A stretch of 64,000 nt of DNA, from contig JAJZZO010000018.1 of assembly GCA_021797495.1 (NCBI GenBank), forward strand, positions 1 through 64,000. The letters run 5' to 3'. Origin of the DNA: Microcaldota archaeon. Its GTDB lineage: Archaea > Micrarchaeota > Micrarchaeia > Micrarchaeales > Micrarchaeaceae. Positions 1 through 7,612 of the stretch are shown piece by piece. The notes beneath the pieces are model-generated. The model saw only the letters and a program-made list of their open reading frames with translations. It searched no databases and was not told the DNA's origin. A program made the position numbers and the translations under genes. Positions within the stretch are counted from its first letter, which is position 1. Each line of letters starts with the position of its first letter.

Positions 1-404
1 CTCGAGCCTGGTATGAGCACGTTGCGGTTGCTCTTGCTGTGGATGTAGCCCTTTAGGTTAACCATAAAGGGCACTACCTCCTCAAGCTTAAACTTCTTCT
101 CCAGTAGTGGCTGTCTCTCAGCCGCGATAAACAGCCTGCGCTCCGGAGTGGCGACGTAAGCCTCGCAGGTATGCATCGGAAAGCTCCTTGCATGGACTCT
201 AAAAATGATATAGTAGCCGAAAATAAGCAGGAATAACACTATGAGAAATAGGGCAAAGTAGCCTCCAAATGCAAAGAAAAGCATGAAGCCGAACAGGCTT
301 ATGATAAATACCGTTAAAAAGGCCCTGGCAAACGCGCCAAAGACGCTTATGCGTAGTTTGTAATGCTTAGTATCGGAATCAATCGCTGCTGTTCCCTTTG
401 CCAT
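1..404 (-). CDS. Membrane protein with two transmembrane segments, 3' end outside the window
   Basis: The frame is open from the ATG at 404 to the window edge (134 codons). About 20 N-terminal polar residues are followed by two closely spaced hydrophobic helices (roughly residues 25-50 and 52-70), then a soluble part with a basic patch and the sequence PERRLFIAAERQ. This layout, a hairpin of two helices with a cytosolic tail, suggests an inner-membrane anchor. I do not recognise the family and the C-terminus is missing. Its base composition resembles the core genes more than the AT-rich genes to its right, so it may mark the host side of the accessory island. Function unknown. Confidence 0.6.
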   Translation of the reverse strand, partial: MAKGTAAIDSDTKHYKLRISVFGAFARAFLTVFIISLFGFMLFFAFGGYFALFLIVLFLLIFGYYIIFRVHARSFPMHTCEAYVATPERRLFIAAERQPLLEKKFKLEEVVPFMVNLKGYIHSKSNRNVLIPGS

Positions 405-515
405 TGATATATATGCGGCAAGAAAGCTATTTATTCTTTTATTACCCCTACATTTTAAGATTCGACGTAAGCCCAATGAATAATACAAACTATAAAGCAA
501 ACTCCAATGATATTA

Positions 516-1892
516 TTAATCGCTACCATTTATCCTTTCGTCAAAGAATTTATATATATCAATTAGTGGTTTTATTTTATCCACGGCTAAATCCGCTTGT
601 TCTTCCAAGCTGCCTCTTTCAACTAATATATCTCTGCCTATCACACATCCGACTTTAAATCTCATATATTTACTCTCTGAATCTTCATTATACAGCTTAA
701 TGAACTTTTTGAAAGCTTCTTTCCGATCGTCCCTTACATCCTCATAAAAGTCTTTACTAGTGTTCCTTGGATATTTTAATTTTCCAAATTCATTTAATGA
801 TATTGTAATGCTAGAGATTTCATGTTCATTTTTTGATGCTGATTTTCGCACATGTTCAAATATTATATAATAGTTTGGTATATGCCTATCACCGCTGCTG
901 TCACTCTTGGCGTAGTCTGTGGTGAGCTTTAAGATACATTCTTTCCAGAACGCATCAAATTCACCTTCTTTACTCAGCAAATTAATAATCTTCATAGGTC
1001 TATCTCTCCCTTCTGTGTGGAAGAGTATAGTAAGTCCATCTTGCTCTGGAGAAATAATTGTAAAATGCAACACATTCTTTATATCTTCAACATTACTTTC
1101 TGTTATGCCTACCCACCCATTCCATTTATCTTTCTTCCAAACAGCCATCTTTTTATTAACACTGCTGGATATCTTCTCAGATAGTAATTCTGCAAAATTT
1201 CTAGTTACTTCTTTTACACTCTCATAATCTGCCGCTCCGAAGAAGTGCTCTTTTATAAATCGATCAGTCAATCCCATCATCCTCATGTATCTTAAATATT
1301 GATCTAACAAGAACTTCGTTACTTTAAACTTACTCCCGTGGCTCTCATTATATTCGTTTTCAATTATATTATATATACTTTCCCATGAAATCCACATAAA
1401 CCGCTTTCCCGCAATCCTATATAACTCTTCTAGTTTAAATCCCTTATCCTCTATTGCCCTCTTTTTAGCTATTAAGAGCAATAAGTCATTTTCTTTATCA
1501 TTCAAGTGTCTTTGCAATTGGTTTTCATCTATTTCCATCCTAAATTTTGATTCTACAGCAATTTTGGTTTTTATGTTATTTGCCGTAAGGATCACTGAAG
1601 CATCTGGCCTACTCTCATCCGAACCACTTTGCAGAACAATACTTTCAAGACCTTCTATCTTCAAACCCGAAAAATCTGGATGCTGTTCAATGAAATTATC
1701 AGAAATAGCACCGAATACGTATTTTGGCAATTTGTGTAACCATCCCTCTTTATCGCTCAATTCTAAGACATTGACAAATGCTTTTGTGAGGTTGTTCTCT
1801 AATTGCCTGTACTCTTTTTCTTCATTTTTGCCGTTAGAAGGTCCCCTATAATAATAGAAGATATTATGGTAACTGTTAGTTCTTTCTTCCAT
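516..1892 (-). CDS. PD-(D/E)XK nuclease-like protein
   Basis: A 458-residue soluble protein. The N-terminal 130 residues show the restriction-endonuclease-fold pattern: a helix with E32 in LENNLTKAF, then D97 in RPDAS, then E114-S-K116 in AVESKF, then Q125 in NQLQRH. This matches the E...D...ExK...Q core of PD-(D/E)XK nucleases, so the active site looks intact. The remaining 300 residues are alpha/beta and unrecognised; they may bind DNA or a partner. The ATG at 1892 sits about 29 bases from an AT-rich TATA-like box, suggesting a leaderless transcript. The gene is visibly AT-richer than core genes and lies in the same island as the SPARTA operon, so a defence role is plausible but inferred. 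Nuclease fold is fairly secure; exact family is not. Confidence 0.65.
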   Translation of the reverse strand: MEERTNSYHNIFYYYRGPSNGKNEEKEYRQLENNLTKAFVNVLELSDKEGWLHKLPKYVFGAISDNFIEQHPDFSGLKIEGLESIVLQSGSDESRPDASVILTANNIKTKIAVESKFRMEIDENQLQRHLNDKENDLLLLIAKKRAIEDKGFKLEELYRIAGKRFMWISWESIYNIIENEYNESHGSKFKVTKFLLDQYLRYMRMMGLTDRFIKEHFFGAADYESVKEVTRNFAELLSEKISSSVNKKMAVWKKDKWNGWVGITESNVEDIKNVLHFTIISPEQDGLTILFHTEGRDRPMKIINLLSKEGEFDAFWKECILKLTTDYAKSDSSGDRHIPNYYIIFEHVRKSASKNEHEISSITISLNEFGKLKYPRNTSKDFYEDVRDDRKEAFKKFIKLYNEDSESKYMRFKVGCVIGRDILVERGSLEEQADLAVDKIKPLIDIYKFFDERINGSD

Positions 1893-1916
1893 TACATCAG
1901 ATAATCTATAACTGAA

Positions 1917-1941
1917 ACGTTATTTAAACCCGCCTAGGCGG
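1917..1941 (-). promoter_or_regulatory. TATA-like box with adjoining 12-bp perfect palindrome
   Basis: On the minus strand the box TTTAAATAA (about 1919-1927) is preceded directly by CCGCCTAGGCGG (1930-1941), a perfect 12-bp palindrome in the BRE position. It lies 25-50 bases upstream of the nuclease-like gene's ATG at 1892 and in the divergent spacer shared with the gene starting at 2047. It could be an operator for a dimeric regulator; no regulator gene is visible beside it. Confidence 0.4.
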
Positions 1942-2046
1942 ATTCCTTTGAACTTCATCTTGCACGTTGATACATGGCCCGCTTCTGCCCGCCACTTCTG
2001 TTGTTTCCGCCAAAAATTATAATAACAAGAATGCATAATATGTCTT

Positions 2047-2997
2047 ATGGGAATTGAAGATTACGTTGCCGTTGCAAAAGACATTTCGTTAGAGTTACTA
2101 GATAGAATAGAGAAAAAACACCTTGTGGATTACAGAGATTCATCTCTGCATTCTTCAAAAATAGAAGCAGTCCAAAAAGCTTACGAAAATTGGATGAAAG
2201 CAATAATTTTAAGTGAAATAATACCTTCTTTGTGGAACTTTAACAATCTTGCAGGTAATGCCTCTAAAGCCGTTAGTGTAATCAATGACCCTAACATTCT
2301 TGGTAGTTTGGATGCTGAAACTATAACGATGATAGAGCTAGTTAAACCTCTAGTTGAGTCACAGGGCTTTTTACAACAGTTTCAAACAAGCTTTATGGAT
2401 CCTGCTCTTAACAAGCTGATTGTTAGTGCATCTAGACCAGCCATAAATGATTTCCTTATGCATAAGCTAAACCACGACCTTCATTGGTTTTTTGATTATA
2501 CTTCTAAGATGCAAGGCTTAGAGCAGCTGCTCCCTCCCGTACTAGATAATCAAGGAAATAGGATAGAGAGAGGATCTGCCTATACTGAATTAGTCAAAGA
2601 TGTTGATGCAAACAAACCGTGCTTGATGCGCATACATGAAAATCAGAAGTTCAAACAGGTTTTGTCGCTATTGAAGCAGAAACCCGATGGCCTCGAAGTT
2701 ACACTTCCTTTGCCCTCTGGTCCAGAATTGCAAAAGAAACTTAATTCGATTAATCATCATCTTCTAATATCTATATACGCAAGTTTATATGCAAGTTTGA
2801 TAGTCAAGTGCCTTAAAAAATACCAAAATGAGCCAAGATTTACTGCTAGTGAGGATGCCAATATGGATATCGAGTTAAAATACATACCTCTTGTAGTAGA
2901 GATATTAGAAAACAACTACAAGCAAGACAGACTTTTCATAGACAAGCTCATACCATATTTATCATCTTATCGAGGGCGTAATTTTTCTAGTCCTTAG
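2047..2997 (+). CDS. Hypothetical helical protein, divergent partner of the nuclease-like gene
   Basis: A 316-residue protein starting at an ATG that follows a 154-base divergent spacer. It is predicted by eye to be largely alpha-helical, without signal peptide, clear membrane segment or metal-binding cysteine pairs. A WFFDY stretch near residue 147 and a leucine/tyrosine-rich helix around residues 240-260 are the most distinctive parts. I recognise no family. It shares AT-rich composition with the neighbouring nuclease-like and SPARTA genes and lies inside the tRNA-linked island, so an accessory or defence-related role is possible. The C-terminus runs into a hairpin-rich non-coding stretch. 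Confidence 0.6.
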   Translation: MGIEDYVAVAKDISLELLDRIEKKHLVDYRDSSLHSSKIEAVQKAYENWMKAIILSEIIPSLWNFNNLAGNASKAVSVINDPNILGSLDAETITMIELVKPLVESQGFLQQFQTSFMDPALNKLIVSASRPAINDFLMHKLNHDLHWFFDYTSKMQGLEQLLPPVLDNQGNRIERGSAYTELVKDVDANKPCLMRIHENQKFKQVLSLLKQKPDGLEVTLPLPSGPELQKKLNSINHHLLISIYASLYASLIVKCLKKYQNEPRFTASEDANMDIELKYIPLVVEILENNYKQDRLFIDKLIPYLSSYRGRNFSSP

Positions 2998-3591
2998 CCC
3001 AGCTCGTTCACAGCTCAAGATGGTCGCTCGTTGCACTTACTTCCTCTTTCGAGCTCACGAGGGGCGCGCTCCAATGAGCTTTAAGCTTGCAACCAAGCAG
3101 TGAAAGGAACCTAGAAACCTCTTAAAAAGAGGTTTCATCGAGAAGTTTTGATGAAACTTTTTCTAAAAGTTTCCCGCTTTTGCCCCCACCCAAAAGCGGG
3201 CAGGTTTCTGATAAAACTCTTTTTCAAAGAGTTTTGCCCGAGCCCGCCGATCGATGCCGAAGGCATCCGCAAGGGCGGGCGAAGGGCAACTAAATCTAAA
3301 TCGGAAACGCTGCACTGAAATCTAATGGTTAGTAGCTTAGACGACAAAATTTTGCAGAGAAATACCTTCCGAGGGAAGCTTACTAAATCTGGATTTTTTG
3401 GCTCAGATTAAGCTTAAATCTGATTAAGAAAAAGCGCAGCAAAAGGACATTCTGCTGACGCAGTTGTTGGTCTTTTGTTATTGGTTAAATTTTAAAAAGA
3501 CGTGAGAGGAGAAGAGCAAGGATGAAAGAAATTAATAAGGCTTATGAAAGGGTATGTAAGGCATTTGAATCGTAGTGAGATAAAATATTTT
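2998..3591. other. 594-base convergent spacer with hairpins and a mini-ORF
   Basis: This spacer separates the 316-residue gene (plus strand) from the Argonaute gene (minus strand), whose 3' ends face each other. Its central part (3115-3280) is an array of hairpins, listed separately. Near the right end, 3522-3575 encodes a 17-residue peptide (MKEINKAYERVCKAFES) with a purine-rich stretch just upstream and an AT-rich box near 3485; it looks like the start of a truncated gene or a chance ORF. No larger coding frame is convincing. Confidence 0.5.
3115..3280. repeat. Tandem array of six perfect hairpins with shared arms
   Basis: Six inverted repeats follow one another: 3115-3123/3127-3135 (9 bp), 3132-3139/3150-3157 (8 bp), 3154-3161/3165-3172 (8 bp), 3173-3182/3191-3200 (10 bp), 3213-3222/3226-3235 (10 bp) and 3242-3248/3274-3280 (7 bp, with an inner 6-bp stem 3253-3258/3262-3267). 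The first three share arms, so they cannot all form at once. Several follow one pattern, GATRAAAC(T)n...A-rich...GTTTxGC. The position between convergent genes fits bidirectional transcription termination, but the number and sharing of arms exceed a plain terminator. Confidence 0.7.
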
Positions 3592-5082
3592 TTATATGTA
3601 AAATTTGAAACTGGGGTTGTTATCTTTAACTGTAGGGTTAGAAACAAGTATTTCACCTACTGAATCAGAGAAGCCTATAGTGACTGGTTGCGAGTCTGCA
3701 AACCTGCATGCGTTATAATTCAGTTTGGTTAAACTTAATATGTCTTTTGATACTTGTTCGATTGAAGCTTCACCATATTGGATATCAATTTTTAAAGGAA
3801 CTGGGACTTCCCATCCGTCATAAGTTTGTAATCGTGGCTTAAAGCCAGTTGCCCACAAATATGCACTTTTTTCATTAATTTCTAGGTATGTACCTCTTAT
3901 AACAGGGTATTCACCTTTTCGAAATAATTTTGTTATGCTATTTAAGCGCACTCTGACACCTACTAATTTAACTCCGTTGGGACATGCTTCGAGGTAGCCC
4001 TCAAATTGATCCTGGTTAATATAGGATCTAGAATGGATAAATATCTCGGTTAATTTTTTACCTTCTAACTCGTTATACGTTTTTAGTATTCCTTTGAGTA
4101 ATCTAGAGGCTGCGTCTTTACTTAACTGAAATTCTTTTTTATCTTCAGAATACCATGGGCCTTCATCACCGAGGAATACAACGCCTTCCCCGGTATTTAA
4201 AAACATTTGAGCGGCGCAACATGCAGTTGTACTGCCTTTTTTGATATCTGTGCGTTTAAAAGATATTCCAATATAACAGACTCCTTCACGGGCAGTCGCA
4301 AGTTTCCAAGGTTTTCCGCCTGCTTTGTAATATAAAGTTGTAGAAAGATTCCACGCTCTATCAGATAGAGGTGTCTTTCCTGTTTTTCCGCGTTCCAAAG
4401 GTAGGTTGGGATTAATAGTAGATTCCCGTATAATTTGGATTGGAATTCCGTATTCCATGGAGCGGGCTTTAATTTGACGACGAAAATCTACTGAAAATCT
4501 ATATTGGTCGATAGACCATTGATTAAATAAACTTGTTTGGTTCATTCTTATTTTACGCGTTCTGCTAGATATGTGTTCGCCCCATGAGTCAGAAACTGGG
4601 GATTTTGGTCTACAATTTTTCCATACTTCATCGGGAACTATACAAATAATAACGTGGAATGTTTCATCGCGCTTCTTGGTTAGGGCGATGCCATTTAGGT
4701 ATTCTTCTACTATTGTAGAGGTTCTTTTGTTAGGATCGGCGTTCCTTGATGCATAAAGAATTTTATCCCTGTCAATTTCGTGAATTAATGTTGGCTTTTC
4801 AGGCCAGTCCGAATCAAAAACTGTTTTAAATCCAGGAAACATTGGCCAAAGCAAAGGATTTTCGATGTCAGAATAGATAGGCTTATTTATAGCCTTAGAC
4901 CACTCTTCAAATGAGGCTATTCCATCTTTCGTTCCAACTACTCCATATATAATATTTTTTGGATGGTATGGCATGTCTGCGCTGTATGGACCGAATAAAA
5001 CTAGCCCATCGTGTGGATCATACAATTTTTGTCCGTACCTAAATTCTAATAATGGCTCATCAAATATTTTAAGATCAGACAT
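3592..5082 (-). CDS. Short prokaryotic Argonaute (MID-PIWI, catalytically inactive), SPARTA subunit
   Basis: A 496-residue protein with the length and layout of short pAgos: no N or PAZ domain, a MID domain (about 100-260) and a PIWI domain (about 260-496). The PIWI core strand reads CYIGIS at 269-274, where catalytic Argonautes have Asp at the last position; the later strand has IHSRS (349-353) instead of an HRDG-type site. The DEDX tetrad is therefore missing, as known for short pAgos, which use a guide to bind DNA targets without cutting. The basic stretch RRQIKARSMEYGIPIQ (201-216) is a likely 5'-guide pocket. Its ATG overlaps the stop of the TIR-APAZ gene (TAATG), so the two are translationally coupled. 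Known SPARTA: the pAgo/TIR-APAZ pair senses invader DNA via RNA guides and triggers NAD(P)+ depletion. Confidence 0.9.
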   Translation of the reverse strand: MSDLKIFDEPLLEFRYGQKLYDPHDGLVLFGPYSADMPYHPKNIIYGVVGTKDGIASFEEWSKAINKPIYSDIENPLLWPMFPGFKTVFDSDWPEKPTLIHEIDRDKILYASRNADPNKRTSTIVEEYLNGIALTKKRDETFHVIICIVPDEVWKNCRPKSPVSDSWGEHISSRTRKIRMNQTSLFNQWSIDQYRFSVDFRRQIKARSMEYGIPIQIIRESTINPNLPLERGKTGKTPLSDRAWNLSTTLYYKAGGKPWKLATAREGVCYIGISFKRTDIKKGSTTACCAAQMFLNTGEGVVFLGDEGPWYSEDKKEFQLSKDAASRLLKGILKTYNELEGKKLTEIFIHSRSYINQDQFEGYLEACPNGVKLVGVRVRLNSITKLFRKGEYPVIRGTYLEINEKSAYLWATGFKPRLQTYDGWEVPVPLKIDIQYGEASIEQVSKDILSLTKLNYNACRFADSQPVTIGFSDSVGEILVSNPTVKDNNPSFKFYI

Positions 5083-6386
5083 TAATCTACACCATGCTTT
5101 TTATTGTCTAGTTTATTTTCATCAATTCCGTATGGGGCTATTTTTTCAATAAATTTTGTTGATAATATTACTTGCGAATCAGGAAAGTCGCCTATAACTA
5201 TATTTTCTGCACCTTGCGACAAAAAGCTTAGGACGGCCAAATGACGATTTAACCAATGGTAATTCCACCAATTTTTACAGATGTTCTTTCTTCTTGCATT
5301 TGATTGTTTTGGGGTTAACGGTAAATCATTCAAATCGGTAATGTGGAGACCCACTCTAAGGCTAGCGTAATAGCCGCCATCTGATTCCTTATATATCTTG
5401 AATTTAGGAGAAAGATAGAAACGGTACTTTGTTAGTTCGCCATTAACGCGGCGAGACCTTTCACCGTAGATATTCACTCTGGATGTTTTGCCATCATATG
5501 TAATAAATTTTATTTTATCTCCGAGAATGATACCTTTAGAAAAATAGATTATTGTACGATCGTTTATGATAATGTCTTTTAGTCCAGAATTATAACATGC
5601 TAGTTGAATGGATTTTAAGAGTAAATTTGAAATTATATTTTTTGTTGGTATGCCATAAATATATTCAGATTCAAGGTTTTCATCTTTTACGAAATGTATA
5701 TAATAATCTCTACTTAATTTATCTGACGGAGAGGTAAAAGAAAGGACAAGCTTTTCTTTATTTCGTGACGTTTTATAGAAAGCCCAGTGGGTTTCTTCTT
5801 CTTTGTCGATGGATATTTCAGTTTTGAATACTTTTAAAGCTTGGGGGATTTTAATGAACGGTATAGAATTGATATATACATTTTCTGGGGTGGAGGTCAG
5901 GAAGTCAGTGTTAAGGTATCCTTTGGCAATTATCTCCTTTCCTCCTGAAATAGGTCTTGGTGCATTAATCGAATTAAGTTTTTTTAATAGTTGACTTAAT
6001 CCTAAAGCCCAACTTTTATAGAATGAGATAAAATTTATGTCGCTTACCATCCAATTTATTTCTGATGGGCTAATACCATCTATATTTAAAGGAATTACAA
6101 AATCATCTTCGTTTCTGGATCTCGCAAGTGTAATGGCGAGAGTGCGCTCCTTCGTTGGATTTTGTTTTGCGTTGGACGTTCGAGACATTACGGCTAAGAA
6201 CCTAAATGTTTTGGATCTTATAGCTTGATCTATATCTTTGGGATAAGATTCACCTCCCAGTTCCTTAAATTTATCACACCAAACCGCGTATCCTTCACAA
6301 GTAAGTTTTTGTGTAAGCCAGATTGCGAATTCTGAATCTTCACTCGCATAACTTATGAAAATATGGTCTCTGACCTCAGCTAACAT
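5082..6386 (-). CDS. TIR-APAZ protein, NADase effector of a SPARTA system
   Basis: A 434-residue protein. Residues 7-145 form a TIR domain: HIFISYASED opens the first strand, WCD follows at 36-38, and E80 in NPTKERTLA is the likely catalytic glutamate of the NAD(P)ase site. Residues about 150-434 match the APAZ region that replaces the Argonaute N domain, with the YYASLRVGLHITDL strand and the NWWNYHWLNRHLAVL helix near the C-terminus. TIR-APAZ proteins pair with short pAgos; on target recognition the complex oligomerises and hydrolyses NAD(P)+, killing or stalling the infected cell. The gene is first in the pair and its stop shares one base with the pAgo start. It is AT-richer than core genes. 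Family call is strong; NADase activity and the catalytic residue are inferred. Confidence 0.88.
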   Translation of the reverse strand: MLAEVRDHIFISYASEDSEFAIWLTQKLTCEGYAVWCDKFKELGGESYPKDIDQAIRSKTFRFLAVMSRTSNAKQNPTKERTLAITLARSRNEDDFVIPLNIDGISPSEINWMVSDINFISFYKSWALGLSQLLKKLNSINAPRPISGGKEIIAKGYLNTDFLTSTPENVYINSIPFIKIPQALKVFKTEISIDKEEETHWAFYKTSRNKEKLVLSFTSPSDKLSRDYYIHFVKDENLESEYIYGIPTKNIISNLLLKSIQLACYNSGLKDIIINDRTIIYFSKGIILGDKIKFITYDGKTSRVNIYGERSRRVNGELTKYRFYLSPKFKIYKESDGGYYASLRVGLHITDLNDLPLTPKQSNARRKNICKNWWNYHWLNRHLAVLSFLSQGAENIVIGDFPDSQVILSTKFIEKIAPYGIDENKLDNKKHGVD

Positions 6387-6394
6387 TGCGTCAC

Positions 6395-6415
6395 GTTTAT
6401 ATATTATTTTACTAT
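6395..6415 (-). promoter_or_regulatory. AT-rich putative promoter of the SPARTA operon
   Basis: Just upstream of the TIR-APAZ ATG (6386) the minus strand carries overlapping TATA-like elements (TATATAAAC and TAAAATAATA). No GGTG Shine-Dalgarno core lies near the start. A leaderless transcript beginning close to 6386 is the simplest reading. The 135-base gap to the upstream recombinase gene argues for independent transcription of the operon. Confidence 0.4.
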
Positions 6416-6521
6416 CTAGGTATTTAATCTTAGCTGCTTAAAGGCAGTTTTACCGTTTATATAACATAAATCTGACTTTCATGCTCAAAGCTGTTCTGCT
6501 TCTCAGTTGTTGGCTTCTCAA

Positions 6522-7286
6522 TTAGGTTCTGGAAAGCTTGGCTTTCAGGGCCGCTGCTTGGCTGACGCCAAACGCTCCGTCTATGCCGTCATACAACTGC
6601 TTCTTGTTCGTGTTTATGTATGTCATAGTCATGGCAGGCTGCCTGTGGCGCGCAAACTTGCTAGTCAGGAAAACGTTGCCGTTGTTCTGCTCTGCGAAGT
6701 GCGTTATGGCATAGTGCCTCAGGCTATGCGTGGTCAACCTGTGCAACTTTCTTGAACCCTTGGTTGGTATTGATTCGTCGCTCATGTCATACACCTCATC
6801 TAAGCCTGCCTTGTTTATGAAATCGGTGAACTGATTACGCACGTAACCCTCATCCAAGTAAGGCTCTAAAGTGCGACCTTTGCCCTGTTCCTTGAAGAAC
6901 AGGTATCCAGCCGCGTTCTCTATCGCCTTTGTATTCGCTTTAATGTAATCTAGCGTCTCTTTGAAGAGCGGGGCAGGAATTAGCAGCGTATCCAGAGTCA
7001 TAGCTTTCTCTGTCTTGACGACTAATTCCCTGCTCTCGAACTTTATGTCTTTGATGTTTACCTTTCTAGCTTCGCCCAGGCGCAGGCCAAGCTGCGCCTG
7101 ATACGAGAAAAGAAGGTGGAACTTCGGATTCTTTACGACTCTGAAGAAGGCGCTGATCTCTTGTTCGTCGAAACCCTTGTTTAGAGAGCCGTACTTCGGT
7201 ACACGGCTTCTCTGGAAGCGTTTCTTGAACTGCGCGATTATTATCTTTCGAATTTCTACCAAATCGTGTTTTGGAAGGTAAGGCAA
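6522..7286 (-). CDS. Tyrosine recombinase (phage-type integrase), short N-terminus
   Basis: A 254-residue tyrosine recombinase. The catalytic residues are visible: R69 in LGLRLGEA, K92 or K94, H187-x-x-R190 in THSLRHY, H214 in FARHR and Y223 in MTYINT. Only about 40 residues precede the catalytic domain, so most of the usual core-binding domain is missing. The reading frame opens with TTG at 7286 and a stop lies a few codons upstream, so no longer product is possible without a frameshift. It sits 168 bases from the 3' end of tRNA-Ala, pointing towards it, the classic arrangement for an element integrated at a tRNA 3' end. It probably mobilised, or once mobilised, the island carrying SPARTA. 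Confidence 0.85.
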   Translation of the reverse strand: MPYLPKHDLVEIRKIIIAQFKKRFQRSRVPKYGSLNKGFDEQEISAFFRVVKNPKFHLLFSYQAQLGLRLGEARKVNIKDIKFESRELVVKTEKAMTLDTLLIPAPLFKETLDYIKANTKAIENAAGYLFFKEQGKGRTLEPYLDEGYVRNQFTDFINKAGLDEVYDMSDESIPTKGSRKLHRLTTHSLRHYAITHFAEQNNGNVFLTSKFARHRQPAMTMTYINTNKKQLYDGIDGAFGVSQAAALKAKLSRT

Positions 7287-7333
7287 CGATCTCTCGAGTT
7301 AGCCCTTTATGTGTGCGAACTGCTGTTTAGAAC

Positions 7334-7385
7334 CGCACCCAGAGGCTTGATAAGAATCGGCTTCCAACCGGTAATCGCACCCAGA
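7334..7385. repeat. Two 10-bp direct repeats between integrase and tRNA-Ala
   Basis: CGCACCCAGA occurs at 7334-7343 and again at 7376-7385, 42 bases apart. The 7-mer CGCACCC recurs inside the tRNA-Ala T-arm region. Repeats beside an integrase and its tRNA target could be arm-type recombinase binding sites, or degenerate copies of the tRNA end. This is an inference from position only. Confidence 0.35.
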
Positions 7386-7429
7386 CCCGCTTACTGGTTT
7401 ACAGCCAAAGCTTGCGTCGGGTTCTTGAT

Positions 7430-7452
7430 AAAACTTCTTTCCAAGAAGTTTT
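7430..7452. repeat. Perfect 10-bp hairpin abutting the tRNA-Ala 3' end
   Basis: AAAACTTCTT (7430-7439) pairs with AAGAAGTTTT (7443-7452) across a three-base loop. It ends one base before the tRNA 3' end (7454), so on the minus strand it would fold immediately after the tRNA and may end its transcript. It resembles the 3213-3235 hairpin, including the preceding TGAT, with paired changes in both arms. Confidence 0.6.
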
Positions 7453-7453
7453 G

Positions 7454-7525
7454 TGGACTCTGCGGGATTCGCACCCGCGACCCCCCGCTTGCAAAGCGGG
7501 TGCTCTACTACTGAGCCAAGAGCCC
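7454..7525 (-). tRNA. tRNA-Ala(TGC)
   Basis: The minus strand folds into a 72-base cloverleaf: acceptor GGGCTCT/AGAGTCC, D-arm GCTC/GAGC, anticodon stem CCCGC/GCGGG around TTTGCAA, T-arm GCGGG/CCCGC. The anticodon is TGC, reading GCA. The acceptor carries the G3-U70 wobble pair, the alanine identity element, and A73. No intron and no encoded CCA. An integrase gene lies just beyond its 3' end, marking it as the probable integration target of the SPARTA island. Confidence 0.97.
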
Positions 7526-7612
7526 TTAAAAGCAAATAGCATTATGCAAAATTAATTTATAAGCCTTGCGAAAGCTATCGTTTGGAAATAAGTGGAATCT
7601 CTCCCTATCCGT

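Noticed and set aside
3115-3280. CRISPR array
   Set aside because: The hairpins are contiguous and differ from each other; there are no equal-length unique spacers, and no cas gene is present anywhere in the window.
405-7453. Attachment-site copy of the tRNA-Ala 3' end on the left of the island
   Set aside because: No convincing second copy of the tRNA 3' sequence could be found in 1-6500; it may lie outside the window or have decayed.
7299-7535. 78-codon frame covering tRNA-Ala
   Set aside because: It reads through a tRNA gene that folds perfectly and has no protein-like features.
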